Of a DNA stretch of 64,000 bases, positions 1-7,466 are shown piece by piece (within the stretch, counting starts at the first letter, position 1; each line of letters begins with the position of its first letter). Made by a program: the position numbers and the translations under genes. The DNA is from Geodermatophilus tzadiensis (GTDB taxonomy: Bacteria; Actinomycetota; Actinomycetes; Mycobacteriales; Geodermatophilaceae). Location of the stretch: assembly GCF_003002915.1 (NCBI RefSeq), contig NZ_PVTG01000018.1, positions 1 to 64,000 of the forward strand, read 5' to 3'. The notes beneath the pieces are model-generated. The model worked only from the letters and a program-made list of their open reading frames with translations, did not search any database and had not been told where the DNA came from.

Positions 1-81
1 CGCCGGCATTCCCGGCTCGGCAACCTCAGCCCCGCCGACTACGAGAACATGCACCTGACACAGAACGAGGTGTCCGCCTGA
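1..81 (+). mobile_element. 3' end of an IS3-family transposase (truncated by window)
   Basis: Frame 1 is open from the window edge to a TGA at 79-81. The last residues include HSRLGNLSPADYE, which resembles the extreme C-terminus of the rve-type OrfB transposase of IS3-family elements (typically HSxLGYLSPxxFE). The catalytic DDE residues would lie outside the window, so activity cannot be judged. The sequence after the stop should contain the right terminal inverted repeat, but without the left end I cannot delimit it. The flanking DNA is full of broken frames and unusually A/T-rich, which fits an insertion hot spot next to the tRNA-Asn at 3.1 kb. Confidence 0.65.
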
Positions 82-456
82 CGGGGGTCACTTCAAACCA
101 GGATGTCTACATGGGCCGAGGGCTGCCGAACCCGCAAGCAGCAGCCGCGCTCCAGCGGCTCCGGCAGGTCCGACCATCACTCCGACCGACTTGTAGGCGC
201 TCGAGGCGGAATTCGAGGACGCGGGCATGCCGATGTCTTCGTCTTTGAGCAGCCGTTCGCGGCCAGCTTCGGCGTGCTGACCATCGGCTATGGCTACGCC
301 GGGTTCACCGCCAGGCGCTACCCGACCGCGTTCGCGAAGGGTGGCGACGCCGACAGCAGCACCGGGAACAGGCTGCTGGCGCCCGCCTTCTAGCCTGCTG
401 ATCGCAGATCAGTCCCGGGTCGTTTGTCGCCCGTGAGGCTCAGGCATGCTCGTCAC
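82..456. other. intergenic stretch beyond the IS3 fragment
   Basis: I see no convincing gene. A 96-codon open frame at 103-393 has no Shine-Dalgarno and codon choice unlike its neighbours. The stretch probably contains the IS end and decayed flanking sequence. Confidence 0.4.
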
Positions 457-1146
457 GTGCGAGTCGCCGAGCTGGTCCTCGACTACGTCAAAGTGCTCGT
501 CTGGCCCGGCGTCGTGGTCCTTGCGCTTTGCCTGTTCCGCCTGCGGCTCCAAGAATTGCTGGCGCGACTCACCTCCTTTGAGGGACCAGGAGGGGTAAAG
601 GCGGCTTTCACAGAGGGGCTCGCCCAGGTGCAGGAGCGCTTGCAACAGACGGAGACCGGGCAGACCCCGCAGGACAGGACCGGTGCAGCTCCATCGCCCG
701 GCGCCGAGAATGAGATTTCGGAGTGGCTGGCCGAAGTTGACGACATGAGGCGATCCACGCTTGCGTACCTGGAGAAGGTCCGCACACGGTCGGTCAAAGC
801 CGGGGCAACAGCCCCCGCATTGGCGCTTGCCTGGGACAGGCTCGAGGACTTCTTCCGTCAGCTTGCGACGGCCCTAGTGCGCCGGGGGATGCCCTTGGCG
901 GATACGCCTATCGACACAGTGGTGCGCAGTTTTGGGGGTGACGACCTCAAGGCATCGGTGCAGGATCTACGCCGCCTCAAGGACCAGACGCTTTACCGCT
1001 TCGAGTTCATCACGGAGGTTCAAGCGGACGACTTCGTCCGAACCGTGGAGAACGTCGTCAGGCTGACGTCATCGCTGGCGACGTCCCGGATCCCAGCGCC
1101 GATCGAGACGGGCAAGACGCAAAACGACCAGGCCGCGTCCACGTAG
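457..1146 (+). CDS. hypothetical membrane-anchored protein
   Basis: About 229 residues from the GTG at 457; a TTG at 424 in the same frame would add 11 residues but cuts across a non-coding looking stretch. Residues about 10 to 30 form one hydrophobic segment (VLVWPGVVVLALCLFRL), followed by the pattern LLARLTSFEGPGGVKAAF, which is common in actinobacterial proteins with one N-terminal membrane helix and a cytoplasmic domain. The rest is charged and probably helical, without a catalytic motif I recognise. It ends in TAG (1144-1146); no GGUC-loop hairpin follows, so I read this as an ordinary stop. It stands alone on the plus strand between an IS fragment and small orphan genes, suggesting accessory cargo. 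Confidence 0.55.
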   Translation: MRVAELVLDYVKVLVWPGVVVLALCLFRLRLQELLARLTSFEGPGGVKAAFTEGLAQVQERLQQTETGQTPQDRTGAAPSPGAENEISEWLAEVDDMRRSTLAYLEKVRTRSVKAGATAPALALAWDRLEDFFRQLATALVRRGMPLADTPIDTVVRSFGGDDLKASVQDLRRLKDQTLYRFEFITEVQADDFVRTVENVVRLTSSLATSRIPAPIETGKTQNDQAAST

Positions 1147-1525
1147 GTCAGCGCATCCAGTTCACAGGAAAAAGGATCCGGTCCATAACAGTCCGTTGGA
1201 CAACACCGTGCCGCCTGGTTCCAGTGGACGGCCACGTGTCTGCGCTGAAGATAGGTTTGTGAGCACAGAGGCCGAGCCGAAGCAAGATTGGATCTGGTGG
1301 CTCGCCGGACTGGTCGCTGTATACGGCCGCTGGTGAGCTTGGGGTGCAGCTCACCCCGCCTCGTGGAAAGCGGGCCTGTTGGACTGCCTCAAGTCTTGGC
1401 CGATCTCTTGGTGGCCGCTCTGCTCCTCGGGGCTCGGCTCAGCAAGTAGCGGGCTTGCCGGCATTGGCCTACCGCATGTGCTTCGAACGACGCCACCTGA
1501 CGCAGAGCGTGCGGCGCACCAGGAC
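1147..1525. other. intergenic stretch without a supported gene
   Basis: Open frames here are short, lack ribosome binding sites and do not show the strong G/C third-position bias of real genes in this genome. Nothing recognisable was found on either strand. Confidence 0.4.
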
Positions 1526-1681
1526 TCACTTCGTCATAAGGATGTCCACACCCTGACACTTGGGGCAGGCGGCCAGGGTGTAGAGGTTGCTGAGGAAGGT
1601 GTTGGCGCGGTGTAGCTCGTTGCCGGCGGCGATCCGCCTTCCTGAGGCACCGAGGGTGAAAGCCGCTCCCGCCTGCTCCAT
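1526..1681 (-). CDS. small CPKC-containing ORF, possible gene remnant
   Basis: A 51-codon ORF from ATG at 1681 to TGA at 1526-1528. Nearly all codons end in G or C, as in genuine genes of this genome and unlike the surroundings, which argues for present or recent coding use. The C-terminal part reads LAACPKCQGVDIL and carries a single CxxC pair, as in half of a zinc ribbon. I do not recognise the family. It may be the 3' remnant of a larger protein lost during rearrangement of this region. Confidence 0.3.
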   Translation of the reverse strand: MEQAGAAFTLGASGRRIAAGNELHRANTFLSNLYTLAACPKCQGVDILMTK

Positions 1682-1721
1682 CTTGAGACCAGTCCGCTGA
1701 AGACGGCCGCCTAAACCTTGT

Positions 1722-1982
1722 TCATTGGCGATCGCATTGCTGACGGCCGAGTCCAGTTGCCACTGGCTGTTGCAGCGACGACAGGAGCAGGAGACGGTGT
1801 CCTTGCGGGTTTATTCGACTCATGCCACGCCACTGCGCTAGAGGGACTGCGACGGGCGCGCTCGTTTCGTTACCCCTTGAGACCTCGACTGACCCCTTAC
1901 CATCACCTGTAGGCACCGCGATTGCGATGCAGATCAGAATCGCAAAGATCACAATGCAAGTAATGACTACACTTGAGTCCAT
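1722..1982 (-). CDS. small hypothetical membrane protein
   Basis: An 86-residue ORF. The ATG at 1982 is preceded by GAAGGA at a good Shine-Dalgarno distance. Residues about 4 to 23 are strongly hydrophobic (VVITCIVIFAILICIAIAV) and would make one membrane helix or an uncleaved signal anchor. The remainder is polar with no motif. Codon bias is weak in the C-terminal half, so the true product might be shorter or the gene decaying. It lies just downstream of the lipoprotein gene on the same strand. Confidence 0.35.
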   Translation of the reverse strand: MDSSVVITCIVIFAILICIAIAVPTGDGKGSVEVSRGNETSAPVAVPLAQWRGMSRINPQGHRLLLLSSLQQPVATGLGRQQCDRQ

Positions 1983-2022
1983 ACGGACATCCTTCGGTTG
2001 AACCTTGAGGGTAGCGACGTTC

Positions 2023-2331
2023 TTAGCGGTCCCCGAATAGTGGGTCGTTCATCTCAGAGGCATTAGGACAGTACAGTTCAAGCGCCTCACCTAGGAGGAT
2101 GCCTGCCTGGTCCCCAGTGAGACCGGCATCAGTTGCTTGGCTCAGGTATCCAAGCGCGCCGTCAGTCTTCAGGGTCTCGCAGGATGAGCGCATCAGCTCT
2201 AGCAGCGTCTCGTCGTCTGATGCGGCAAAGAGTGGCACCTCGCGCAGGGTCTCGAGAGCCGACTCCTCGGGCGATTGCTCGCAGGCGACGAGTGACATGC
2301 ACGCGGCACTGATAACGATGAACTTCCTCAA
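2023..2331 (-). CDS. small lipoprotein, DUF732-like
   Basis: About 102 residues. I chose the TTG at 2331 because GAAGGGG lies six bases upstream and the product then begins directly with a signal peptide (LRKFIVISAACMSLVAC); an ATG at 2355 would add eight residues before it. LVAC is a lipobox, so the mature protein should be lipid-anchored at its cysteine on the outer face of the membrane. The rest is a small helical domain with two further cysteines (SSCETLK and LELYCP), spaced as in the short secreted DUF732-type proteins of actinobacteria, probably joined by a disulfide. Function unknown. DUF732 membership is a pattern impression only. Confidence 0.5.
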   Translation of the reverse strand: MRKFIVISAACMSLVACEQSPEESALETLREVPLFAASDDETLLELMRSSCETLKTDGALGYLSQATDAGLTGDQAGILLGEALELYCPNASEMNDPLFGDR

Positions 2332-2678
2332 GACGACCCCTTCGTCGATCAACATACCCGGTGGCGGGCCATGGGAGTGATCGGCAAAGTGCCGGTGTAG
2401 TTAACTCGTCCGTGATGGCCACTTCCGCGCCTGAAGGTGCCACCCGTCCGCAGGGGGACGTCTGTCACCAATCATGTTCAGGAACGTCGAAGCATGTTCA
2501 ACGGGCATGCCAAGGTGATCACCTCCGGGTGCCCCAGCGCTGTGAGGCGGATGGTGCACGGGAACTCGACGTCGTCCCCCTCATCGGACCCGGGCGCCCG
2601 GACACGCTTCAGTCACGAGATGTCACACCAGGGGGTCGACGGGCGTGGCGCGTCCGCGCCTGCGGCTATGCCGTCCGA
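2332..2678. other. intergenic stretch, no gene seen
   Basis: Promoter region for the divergent lipoprotein and small plus-strand gene. Open frames crossing it have poor codon bias and no ribosome binding site. Confidence 0.4.
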
Positions 2679-2858
2679 GTGACGATCTCCATCCGTCTGC
2701 TGGACGAGCGCCGCTTCGACCCGCCGCGGGACGTCGAGGTGGAGAACGGCGGTCCGTGGTGGTCCGGGGAGCAGACGGCGTGGCGGCTGTGCGACTACGG
2801 CTGGGGCCGTCACCTCACGAGTGTGCCGCCGGAGCGCGTCCGCCTCAGGGCACGGTGA
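2679..2858 (+). CDS. small hypothetical protein
   Basis: 59 residues from GTG at 2679. G/C-rich third positions start exactly here, while the longer frame upstream looks non-coding. The product is rich in Trp, Arg and Glu (RRFDPPRDVEVENGGPWW; TAWRLCDYGWGRHL) and reads like a compact soluble domain. No family recognised. It is the last gene before the tRNA-Asn, at the boundary between the disturbed region and the conserved backbone. Confidence 0.45.
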   Translation: MTISIRLLDERRFDPPRDVEVENGGPWWSGEQTAWRLCDYGWGRHLTSVPPERVRLRAR

Positions 2859-3003
2859 GGCGCTCCGACCCCGACGCACAGCTCAGGGAAGGCGACCCCG
2901 CGACGCCGGCACGTCCTCGTCGCCGACCCGCGTAAGGGTCACCGCCCGCGGAAGGACGCCCTTGCCCGAGGTGGGCGGTCCGCTCGTTTGTTGGTCGTAG
3001 ATT

Positions 3004-3029
3004 GGTCGTGGGTCCCCGAGCCCACGACC
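3004..3029 (-). terminator. hairpin downstream of tRNA-Asn
   Basis: Perfect 9-bp inverted repeat GGTCGTGGG / CCCACGACC with an 8-nt loop, 27 nt past the 3' end of the minus-strand tRNA-Asn. It probably ends that transcript. There is no U-tract, as is common in very GC-rich actinobacteria. Confidence 0.5.
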
Positions 3030-3056
3030 GTGTCAGGCCGCTGACCTGCGGTGTTG

Positions 3057-3129
3057 CTCCCCCGATTGGACTCGAACCAATAACCCTGCGATTAACAGTC
3101 GCATGCTCTGCCAATTGAGCTACGGGGGA
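3057..3129 (-). tRNA. tRNA-Asn (anticodon GTT)
   Basis: Read on the minus strand, a 7-bp acceptor stem (TCCCCCG with CGGGGGA), discriminator G, D arm with GCTCAATTGGCAGAGC, anticodon loop CTGTTAA, and a T arm with GGTTCGAGTCC form a complete cloverleaf of 73 nt. The anticodon GTT reads AAC/AAU. CCA is not encoded. Its 3' end faces the disturbed, IS-containing region at 1-3 kb, as expected if integrative elements have used this tRNA gene as a target. Confidence 0.95.
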
Positions 3130-3268
3130 CGGGCGGCTGCGAGCCGCGCGCCCGTCGAGAATACCCCACGGCTCCTGACGACCCGCGGAGGCTCTCCCAT
3201 CGCGGACGGTCCGGTGCCGCCGTAGCGTGATCACCCGGTCGTCCCCGTCTCGAACCCGGAGGTCCCCC

Positions 3269-3586
3269 GTGGCCAAGTTCTCCTTCCTCGTCGGCTTCGG
3301 CGCCGGCTACGTGCTCGGCGCGCGCGCCGGCCGCGAGCGCTACGAGCAGATCCGCGGACTGTGGTCCGACGCCAAGGACAACCCGCAGCTGCAGGGCCTG
3401 GCCGGCATGGCCCAGGCGCGCGCCGACGACGTCGTCAGCTCGGTCAAGGCCAAGATGGGCCGCGACGCCGAGCCCACCGGCAGCGCCGCCGGGCGCAGCA
3501 CCGGCACCACGACGACGCCCCCGGCCACCGCCACCAGCTCTCCCGACGTCACCGCACTGCCGGTCGACCCGCCGCCGGTCGCCTGA
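3269..3586 (+). CDS. YtxH-like small membrane-associated protein
   Basis: 105 residues from GTG 3269, preceded by GGAGG at 3258-3262. The N-terminus (FSFLVGFGAGYVLGARAGRE) is a short glycine-rich hydrophobic segment followed by RxxYEQI, the layout of YtxH-type proteins of actinobacteria, which anchor with one N-terminal helix. A helical middle is followed by a low-complexity Thr/Pro/Ala tail. Function unknown; stress-linked roles are proposed for relatives. Convergent with the dnaG operon. Confidence 0.7.
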   Translation: MAKFSFLVGFGAGYVLGARAGRERYEQIRGLWSDAKDNPQLQGLAGMAQARADDVVSSVKAKMGRDAEPTGSAAGRSTGTTTTPPATATSSPDVTALPVDPPPVA

Positions 3587-3624
3587 CCGCCCGACCGGTG
3601 CCGGACCGGGGCCAGGGGGCGGCC

Positions 3625-4206
3625 TCAGTCCGGCTGGTCGGTCGCGACGGCCTCGGCGAGCTTGCGGCGGGCGATCTCGCGCATCTCCGGGTCGCCGCGG
3701 TGGGCGTCGTCGTCGAAGACCACCGTCCACTCACGCGCCGCCTGGCCGGGCACCCGCCGCGCCACCAGCAGCACCCCGCCGCCGTTGGGCAGCGGCGAGC
3801 GCCGGCTGGCCACCACCGTGTCGTCGACCCGGCGGCGCACCACGGCCGGCAGGTCGCCGGCGTCGGCCAGCGCGTGCCGCTGCACGGGCTCCCGCGCCTG
3901 GACGCCCGGCTCGACCTCGGTCAGCGCGGTGACGGCGAAGCTGCCGCCGCCGTCGTTGGTGGCCGTCCAGCGCGCCGAGCCGACCTCGTGCCAGCGCAGC
4001 ACGCCGACCTCGCCGGCCTCGGGCAGCGGCAGGTCGGCGGGCACCACGCGCAGCCCGCGGCTGGTGGCCACCAGCCAGCCCCGCTCCCGCACCAGCTCAC
4101 CCCAGGCCAGCACCCGCTCGTCGGGGTCGGTCGAGGCGGCGACGACGGCGCGCACGAGCTCCGGCGGGCGGGTGAACCGGCGGCGCAGCGCCGCGGCGAG
4201 GCTCAC
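3625..4206 (-). CDS. hypothetical protein coupled to dnaG
   Basis: 193 residues from GTG 4206, which overlaps the dnaG stop by four bases (GTGA), so translation is probably coupled. The protein is soluble and beta-rich, with an RGWLVATSRGLRVVP stretch, suggestive of a PH-like fold in which a short basic N-terminus (LAAALRRRF) precedes a sheet-rich domain. A 3' ARRKLAEAV helix closes it. I do not recognise a named family. The link with primase is positional only and does not demonstrate a replication role. Confidence 0.75.
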   Translation of the reverse strand: MSLAAALRRRFTRPPELVRAVVAASTDPDERVLAWGELVRERGWLVATSRGLRVVPADLPLPEAGEVGVLRWHEVGSARWTATNDGGGSFAVTALTEVEPGVQAREPVQRHALADAGDLPAVVRRRVDDTVVASRRSPLPNGGGVLLVARRVPGQAAREWTVVFDDDAHRGDPEMREIARRKLAEAVATDQPD

Positions 4207-6086
4207 TCGCCCAGCCCGCCGATCGCCCGCTTGCGCAGCGAGATGGCCCGCTGCTCCAGTTCCATCAGCCGGGAGAACTGGCGCATGTACTCGTCGCCCT
4301 GCTCGACCGGGTTCATCCGCTGCAGCTTGCCCTTGATGGCCGCCACCTGCCGGTTGGTGTGCATCTCCTCCAGCCGGGCCAGCACCGCCGTCACGTAGCC
4401 GGCTTCGGCCTCGCCCACCGAGCGCAGCGGCTCGACGGCGAGCGCGGTCAGCATCGCCCGCGCCGTCTCCCGGTCGCAGTGCTCGGCCACCTGGTCGAGC
4501 CACTCCGGCCCGGTCACGGTGGCCGCCGCCGCTCCCCCGGCGCCGGTCACGGCCGCGGCGACGGCGGCGTAGTCGGGGTCGGTGTAGGCCTCCGCCGGGA
4601 CGGCGTCGAACGACGGCCCGGCGACCTCGGGCACCTGCAGCGCGGCCTTCACCGCCTCGCGCTCGACGGCCACCGCGGCGTCGTCCGGCGTCCGCTTGGG
4701 CACCCGCGGCCGGGCGCGGGACGAGGCCACCTCGCCGCCGGTGATCCGCCGGATCCGCTCGAGCACCTCGCCCTCGTCGGTGTCGCCGATCAGGCCGGCC
4801 AGCCGGCGCGCGTAGGCCGGGACCAGTGCGTGGTCCTTGACCTGCGCCAGCAGCGGCGCCGTCTTGTCGAGTGCCGCGACCCGGCCCTCGACGGTGTCCA
4901 GGTCGTAGTCGGCCAGCGTGGTGCGCAGGACGAACTCGATCAGCGGCGTCCGCCGGGCGACCAGGTCGCGGACCGCGGCGTCCCCGTGCGCCTGCCGCAG
5001 CTCGCAGGGGTCGCGGCCGTCGGGCTCCACGGCGACGAACGTCTGCGCGACGAAGCGCTGGTCCTCCTTGAACGTCTTCATCGCGGCGGCCTGGCCGGCG
5101 GCGTCGCCGTCGAAGGTGTAGACGACCTCCCCGCGGAACTCGTCCTGGTCCATGAGCAGCCGGCGCAGCACGCCGATGTGCTCGGGCCCGAACGCGGTGC
5201 CGCAGGAGGCGACCGCCGTGGTCACCCCGGCGAGGTGGCAGGCCATGACGTCGGTGTAGCCCTCGACGACGACGGCCTGGTGCCGCCGGGCGATGTCGCG
5301 CTTGGCCCGCTCGATGCCGTAGAGGACGCTGCTCTTCTTGTACAGCGGCGTCTCGGGGGTGTTCAGGTACTTCGGGCCGGGGTCGTCGTCCACGAGCTTG
5401 CGGGCGCCGAAGCCGATGACGTCGCCGGTGATGTCGCGGATCGGCCAGACCAGCCGGCGGTGGAAGCGGTCGATGAGCGTGCCGCGCGAGGACTCCTTGG
5501 CCAGCCCGGCGGTCACCAGCTCCTGCTGGCTGTAGCCCCTGCCCCGCAGGTGCCGGGTCAGCGCGTCCCAGCCGGCGGGGGCGAACCCGCAGGCGAAGTC
5601 GACGGCGACCTGCCGGTCGAAGCCGCGGTCGGCGAGGAACTGCCGCGCCGGTGCCGCCTCGGGGCTGCGCAGCTGCTCGACGTAGAACTCCGCCGCCGCC
5701 GTGTTGGCCGCCACCAGCCGGGCCCGCTGCCCGGCCTGCGCGCGGTCGGGCGCCCCGGTGGGCCGGCCGCCGTCGTCCTCGTACCTCAGGTCGACGTTCG
5801 CCCGCGCCGCCAGCCGCTCGACCGCCTCGGTGAAGCTCAGGTGGTCGATCTGCTGCACGAAGCCGATGACGTCGCCACCGGCTCCGCACCCGAAGCAGTG
5901 CCAGAGGTTCCTCGAGAGCGTGACGTGGAACGACGGCGACTTCTCGTCGTGGAACGGGCACAGGCCCTTGAGGCTGCCGCCTCCGGCGCGCTTGAGCTGC
6001 AGGTGCTCGCCGACCACCTCGTCGATCCGGCTGCGCTCGCGCACCAGCGCGATGTCCGCCGCTCGGATGCGTCCCCGGCCGGCCAT
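4203..6086 (-). CDS. dnaG: DNA primase
   Basis: 627 residues, normal for DnaG. It synthesises RNA primers for lagging-strand replication and binds DnaB through its C-terminus. The N-terminal CHC2 zinc-binding domain shows C43, H46, C64 and C67 (LCPFHDEKSPSF ... WHCFGCGAGG). The catalytic Toprim core follows with VVVEGYTDVMA at about residue 270 and YTFDGDAAGQ around 320, giving the acidic metal-binding residues. The helical C-terminal third (DEYMRQFSRLMELEQR) is the helicase-interaction domain. ATG start with GGAGGGGG upstream. In mycobacteria and relatives dnaG often sits near dgt; that gene is not present next to it here. Confidence 0.97.
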   Translation of the reverse strand: MAGRGRIRAADIALVRERSRIDEVVGEHLQLKRAGGGSLKGLCPFHDEKSPSFHVTLSRNLWHCFGCGAGGDVIGFVQQIDHLSFTEAVERLAARANVDLRYEDDGGRPTGAPDRAQAGQRARLVAANTAAAEFYVEQLRSPEAAPARQFLADRGFDRQVAVDFACGFAPAGWDALTRHLRGRGYSQQELVTAGLAKESSRGTLIDRFHRRLVWPIRDITGDVIGFGARKLVDDDPGPKYLNTPETPLYKKSSVLYGIERAKRDIARRHQAVVVEGYTDVMACHLAGVTTAVASCGTAFGPEHIGVLRRLLMDQDEFRGEVVYTFDGDAAGQAAAMKTFKEDQRFVAQTFVAVEPDGRDPCELRQAHGDAAVRDLVARRTPLIEFVLRTTLADYDLDTVEGRVAALDKTAPLLAQVKDHALVPAYARRLAGLIGDTDEGEVLERIRRITGGEVASSRARPRVPKRTPDDAAVAVEREAVKAALQVPEVAGPSFDAVPAEAYTDPDYAAVAAAVTGAGGAAAATVTGPEWLDQVAEHCDRETARAMLTALAVEPLRSVGEAEAGYVTAVLARLEEMHTNRQVAAIKGKLQRMNPVEQGDEYMRQFSRLMELEQRAISLRKRAIGGLGE

Positions 6087-6226
6087 GGGCCCCCTCCGTC
6101 GTGCTGCTGCGCGGAAGCCGGTGCGCTCCCCGCCCCGATCATCCCCCGTCGGTACGAAGGGTCGTCAGAGCCCCGCCACCGCCCGGGCCACGGGTACCGG
6201 GCCTGGGGTCCTGAGCTCCCGCTCGC

Positions 6227-6739
6227 TCAGCTGCCCCCGGCCGCCGCGGCGCCGCCTGCGATCGCCGCCGTCGCCGCGGCCTGGTCGCGGCGGCTCATCA
6301 CGAGCCCGAGCCAGAGCAGGAAGACCTGGTGGTCCAGCGGCAGGGAGTCGTCAGCGGTCAGGGTCGGGCGCGGCGACCAGCCGCCCGTCGTCCCCGTCTC
6401 GGCGACCACCCGGTCGCCGGACAGGTACCGGTGTCCCCCCTTCCACCGGGACACGACCTCCGACCGGAGCGTCGTCCCCTCCAGGTCGGCCTCCCACGTG
6501 CCCTTCCAGAACGACGTCTGCCGGGCGCGCAGCCGGGCGGCGTCCTCCGGCTCGCCTGCCCGGCGACCGGTGAGCGTCCCCCTGCTCTTGGCGAGGACCC
6601 ACTCGCGGTCCCCGACGACGGCCGTGGCCGCCTCCTTCCAGTTCGACGCCCGCAGCGTGGCGACGACGAGGCCGTCGCGGAGCACGGGCAGGACACCCTT
6701 CCCGGTGCCGGCCGAGCCGGCCTTGCCGAGTTCGAGCAC
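6227..6739 (-). CDS. hypothetical protein
   Basis: 170 residues. The first part has repeated short beta-strand-like stretches rich in Trp and Arg (FWKGTWEADLEGTTL; SRWKGGHRYLSGDRVV), ending with a hydrophobic segment (HQVFLLWLGLVMSRRD) and an Ala/Gly tail. This resembles small beta-barrel proteins that bind lipids or the membrane face, but I cannot assign a family. It is ten bases from the next upstream gene on the same strand (YdcF-like) and likely cotranscribed with it. Confidence 0.65.
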   Translation of the reverse strand: MLELGKAGSAGTGKGVLPVLRDGLVVATLRASNWKEAATAVVGDREWVLAKSRGTLTGRRAGEPEDAARLRARQTSFWKGTWEADLEGTTLRSEVVSRWKGGHRYLSGDRVVAETGTTGGWSPRPTLTADDSLPLDHQVFLLWLGLVMSRRDQAAATAAIAGGAAAAGGS

Positions 6740-6749
6740 GTCTCCTCCC

Positions 6750-7376
6750 TCAGCCGACGCCCGGGGCTCCCGCCACGCTCTCGCCGGTCGCCCGGTAGAG
6801 CAGGTAGGCCGCGGTCTCCCGGAGGATGTAGCGGAACTGCGTGGTGCGCGTCTGCACGGCCGGGCCCTGGCGGGTGGGCGAGCTGGTCACCTCCATGCCG
6901 GCGTCCTCGGCCATCCGCTCGGCGCGCATGGCGTGCCAGGGGTCGGTGACCAGGACGGCGGTGGACCAGCCGCGCTCGGCGTAGGCCGCGCCCACCGCCC
7001 GCATGCTCTCCAGCGTGTCCACGCCCTCCGGCACCGCCAGCAGCGAGTCGCCCGGGATGCCGGCCTCCTCGAGGTAGGCGCGGCCGGCGTCGGCCTCGGT
7101 GAACTGGTCACCGGCCGCCTTGCCGCCGACGGTCACCACCACGGGGGCCACGCCGTCCTCCCACAGCGACAGCGCGTGCTCCAGCCGCGCCGCGAAGATC
7201 GACGACGGGACGCCGTTGTACTGCGCCGACCCGAGCACCACGATCGCGTCGGACGAGGGGCGGGCGTCCTGCCGCGCGGTCCACCAGATGGCCGCGGCGG
7301 TCGAGGCCACCAGGAGCAGCACCGCGAGGACGACGGCGCCGAACACCCGGTTCACCAACGCCCCCGCCCACCTCAC
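6750..7376 (-). CDS. YdcF-like DUF218 family membrane protein
   Basis: 208 residues. An N-terminal helix (VFGAVVLAVLLLVASTAAAI) anchors a domain outside the membrane. The domain opens with DAIVVLGSAQYNGVPSS, the hallmark of the DUF218/YdcF/SanA fold, followed by RLEHALSLW and VVVTVGGKAAGD, then TAVLVTDPWHAMRAERMA, which supplies the conserved TxxxHxxR-type element. SanA/YdcF proteins influence envelope integrity and vancomycin tolerance in other bacteria; the actual reaction is unknown. Start GTG at 7376. Cotranscribed with the hypothetical gene downstream. Confidence 0.85.
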   Translation of the reverse strand: MRWAGALVNRVFGAVVLAVLLLVASTAAAIWWTARQDARPSSDAIVVLGSAQYNGVPSSIFAARLEHALSLWEDGVAPVVVTVGGKAAGDQFTEADAGRAYLEEAGIPGDSLLAVPEGVDTLESMRAVGAAYAERGWSTAVLVTDPWHAMRAERMAEDAGMEVTSSPTRQGPAVQTRTTQFRYILRETAAYLLYRATGESVAGAPGVG

Positions 7377-7434
7377 CGGTCGAGGATGACACGGGCCCCG
7401 TACCGGGCGTGACAGGTGTGGCGGGCGTGGCGGA

Positions 7435-7463
7435 GGGGGCTCCCCGGCGGGCGGGGAGCCCCC
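7435..7463 (-). terminator. hairpin downstream of ppdK
   Basis: Perfect 11-bp stem GGGGGCTCCCC / GGGGAGCCCCC with a 7-nt loop, four bases past the ppdK stop codon on the minus strand. Its symmetry also lets it protect the YdcF-like transcription unit from read-through. Confidence 0.7.
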
Positions 7464-7466
7464 TGG

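Noticed and set aside
103..393. 96-codon ORF after the IS3 fragment
   Set aside because: No Shine-Dalgarno, erratic codon use, no recognisable domain.
3361..4398. Long plus-strand frame opposite dnaG and its neighbour
   Set aside because: His/Arg/Ala-rich translation typical of the antisense of GC-rich genes; no ribosome binding site or family.
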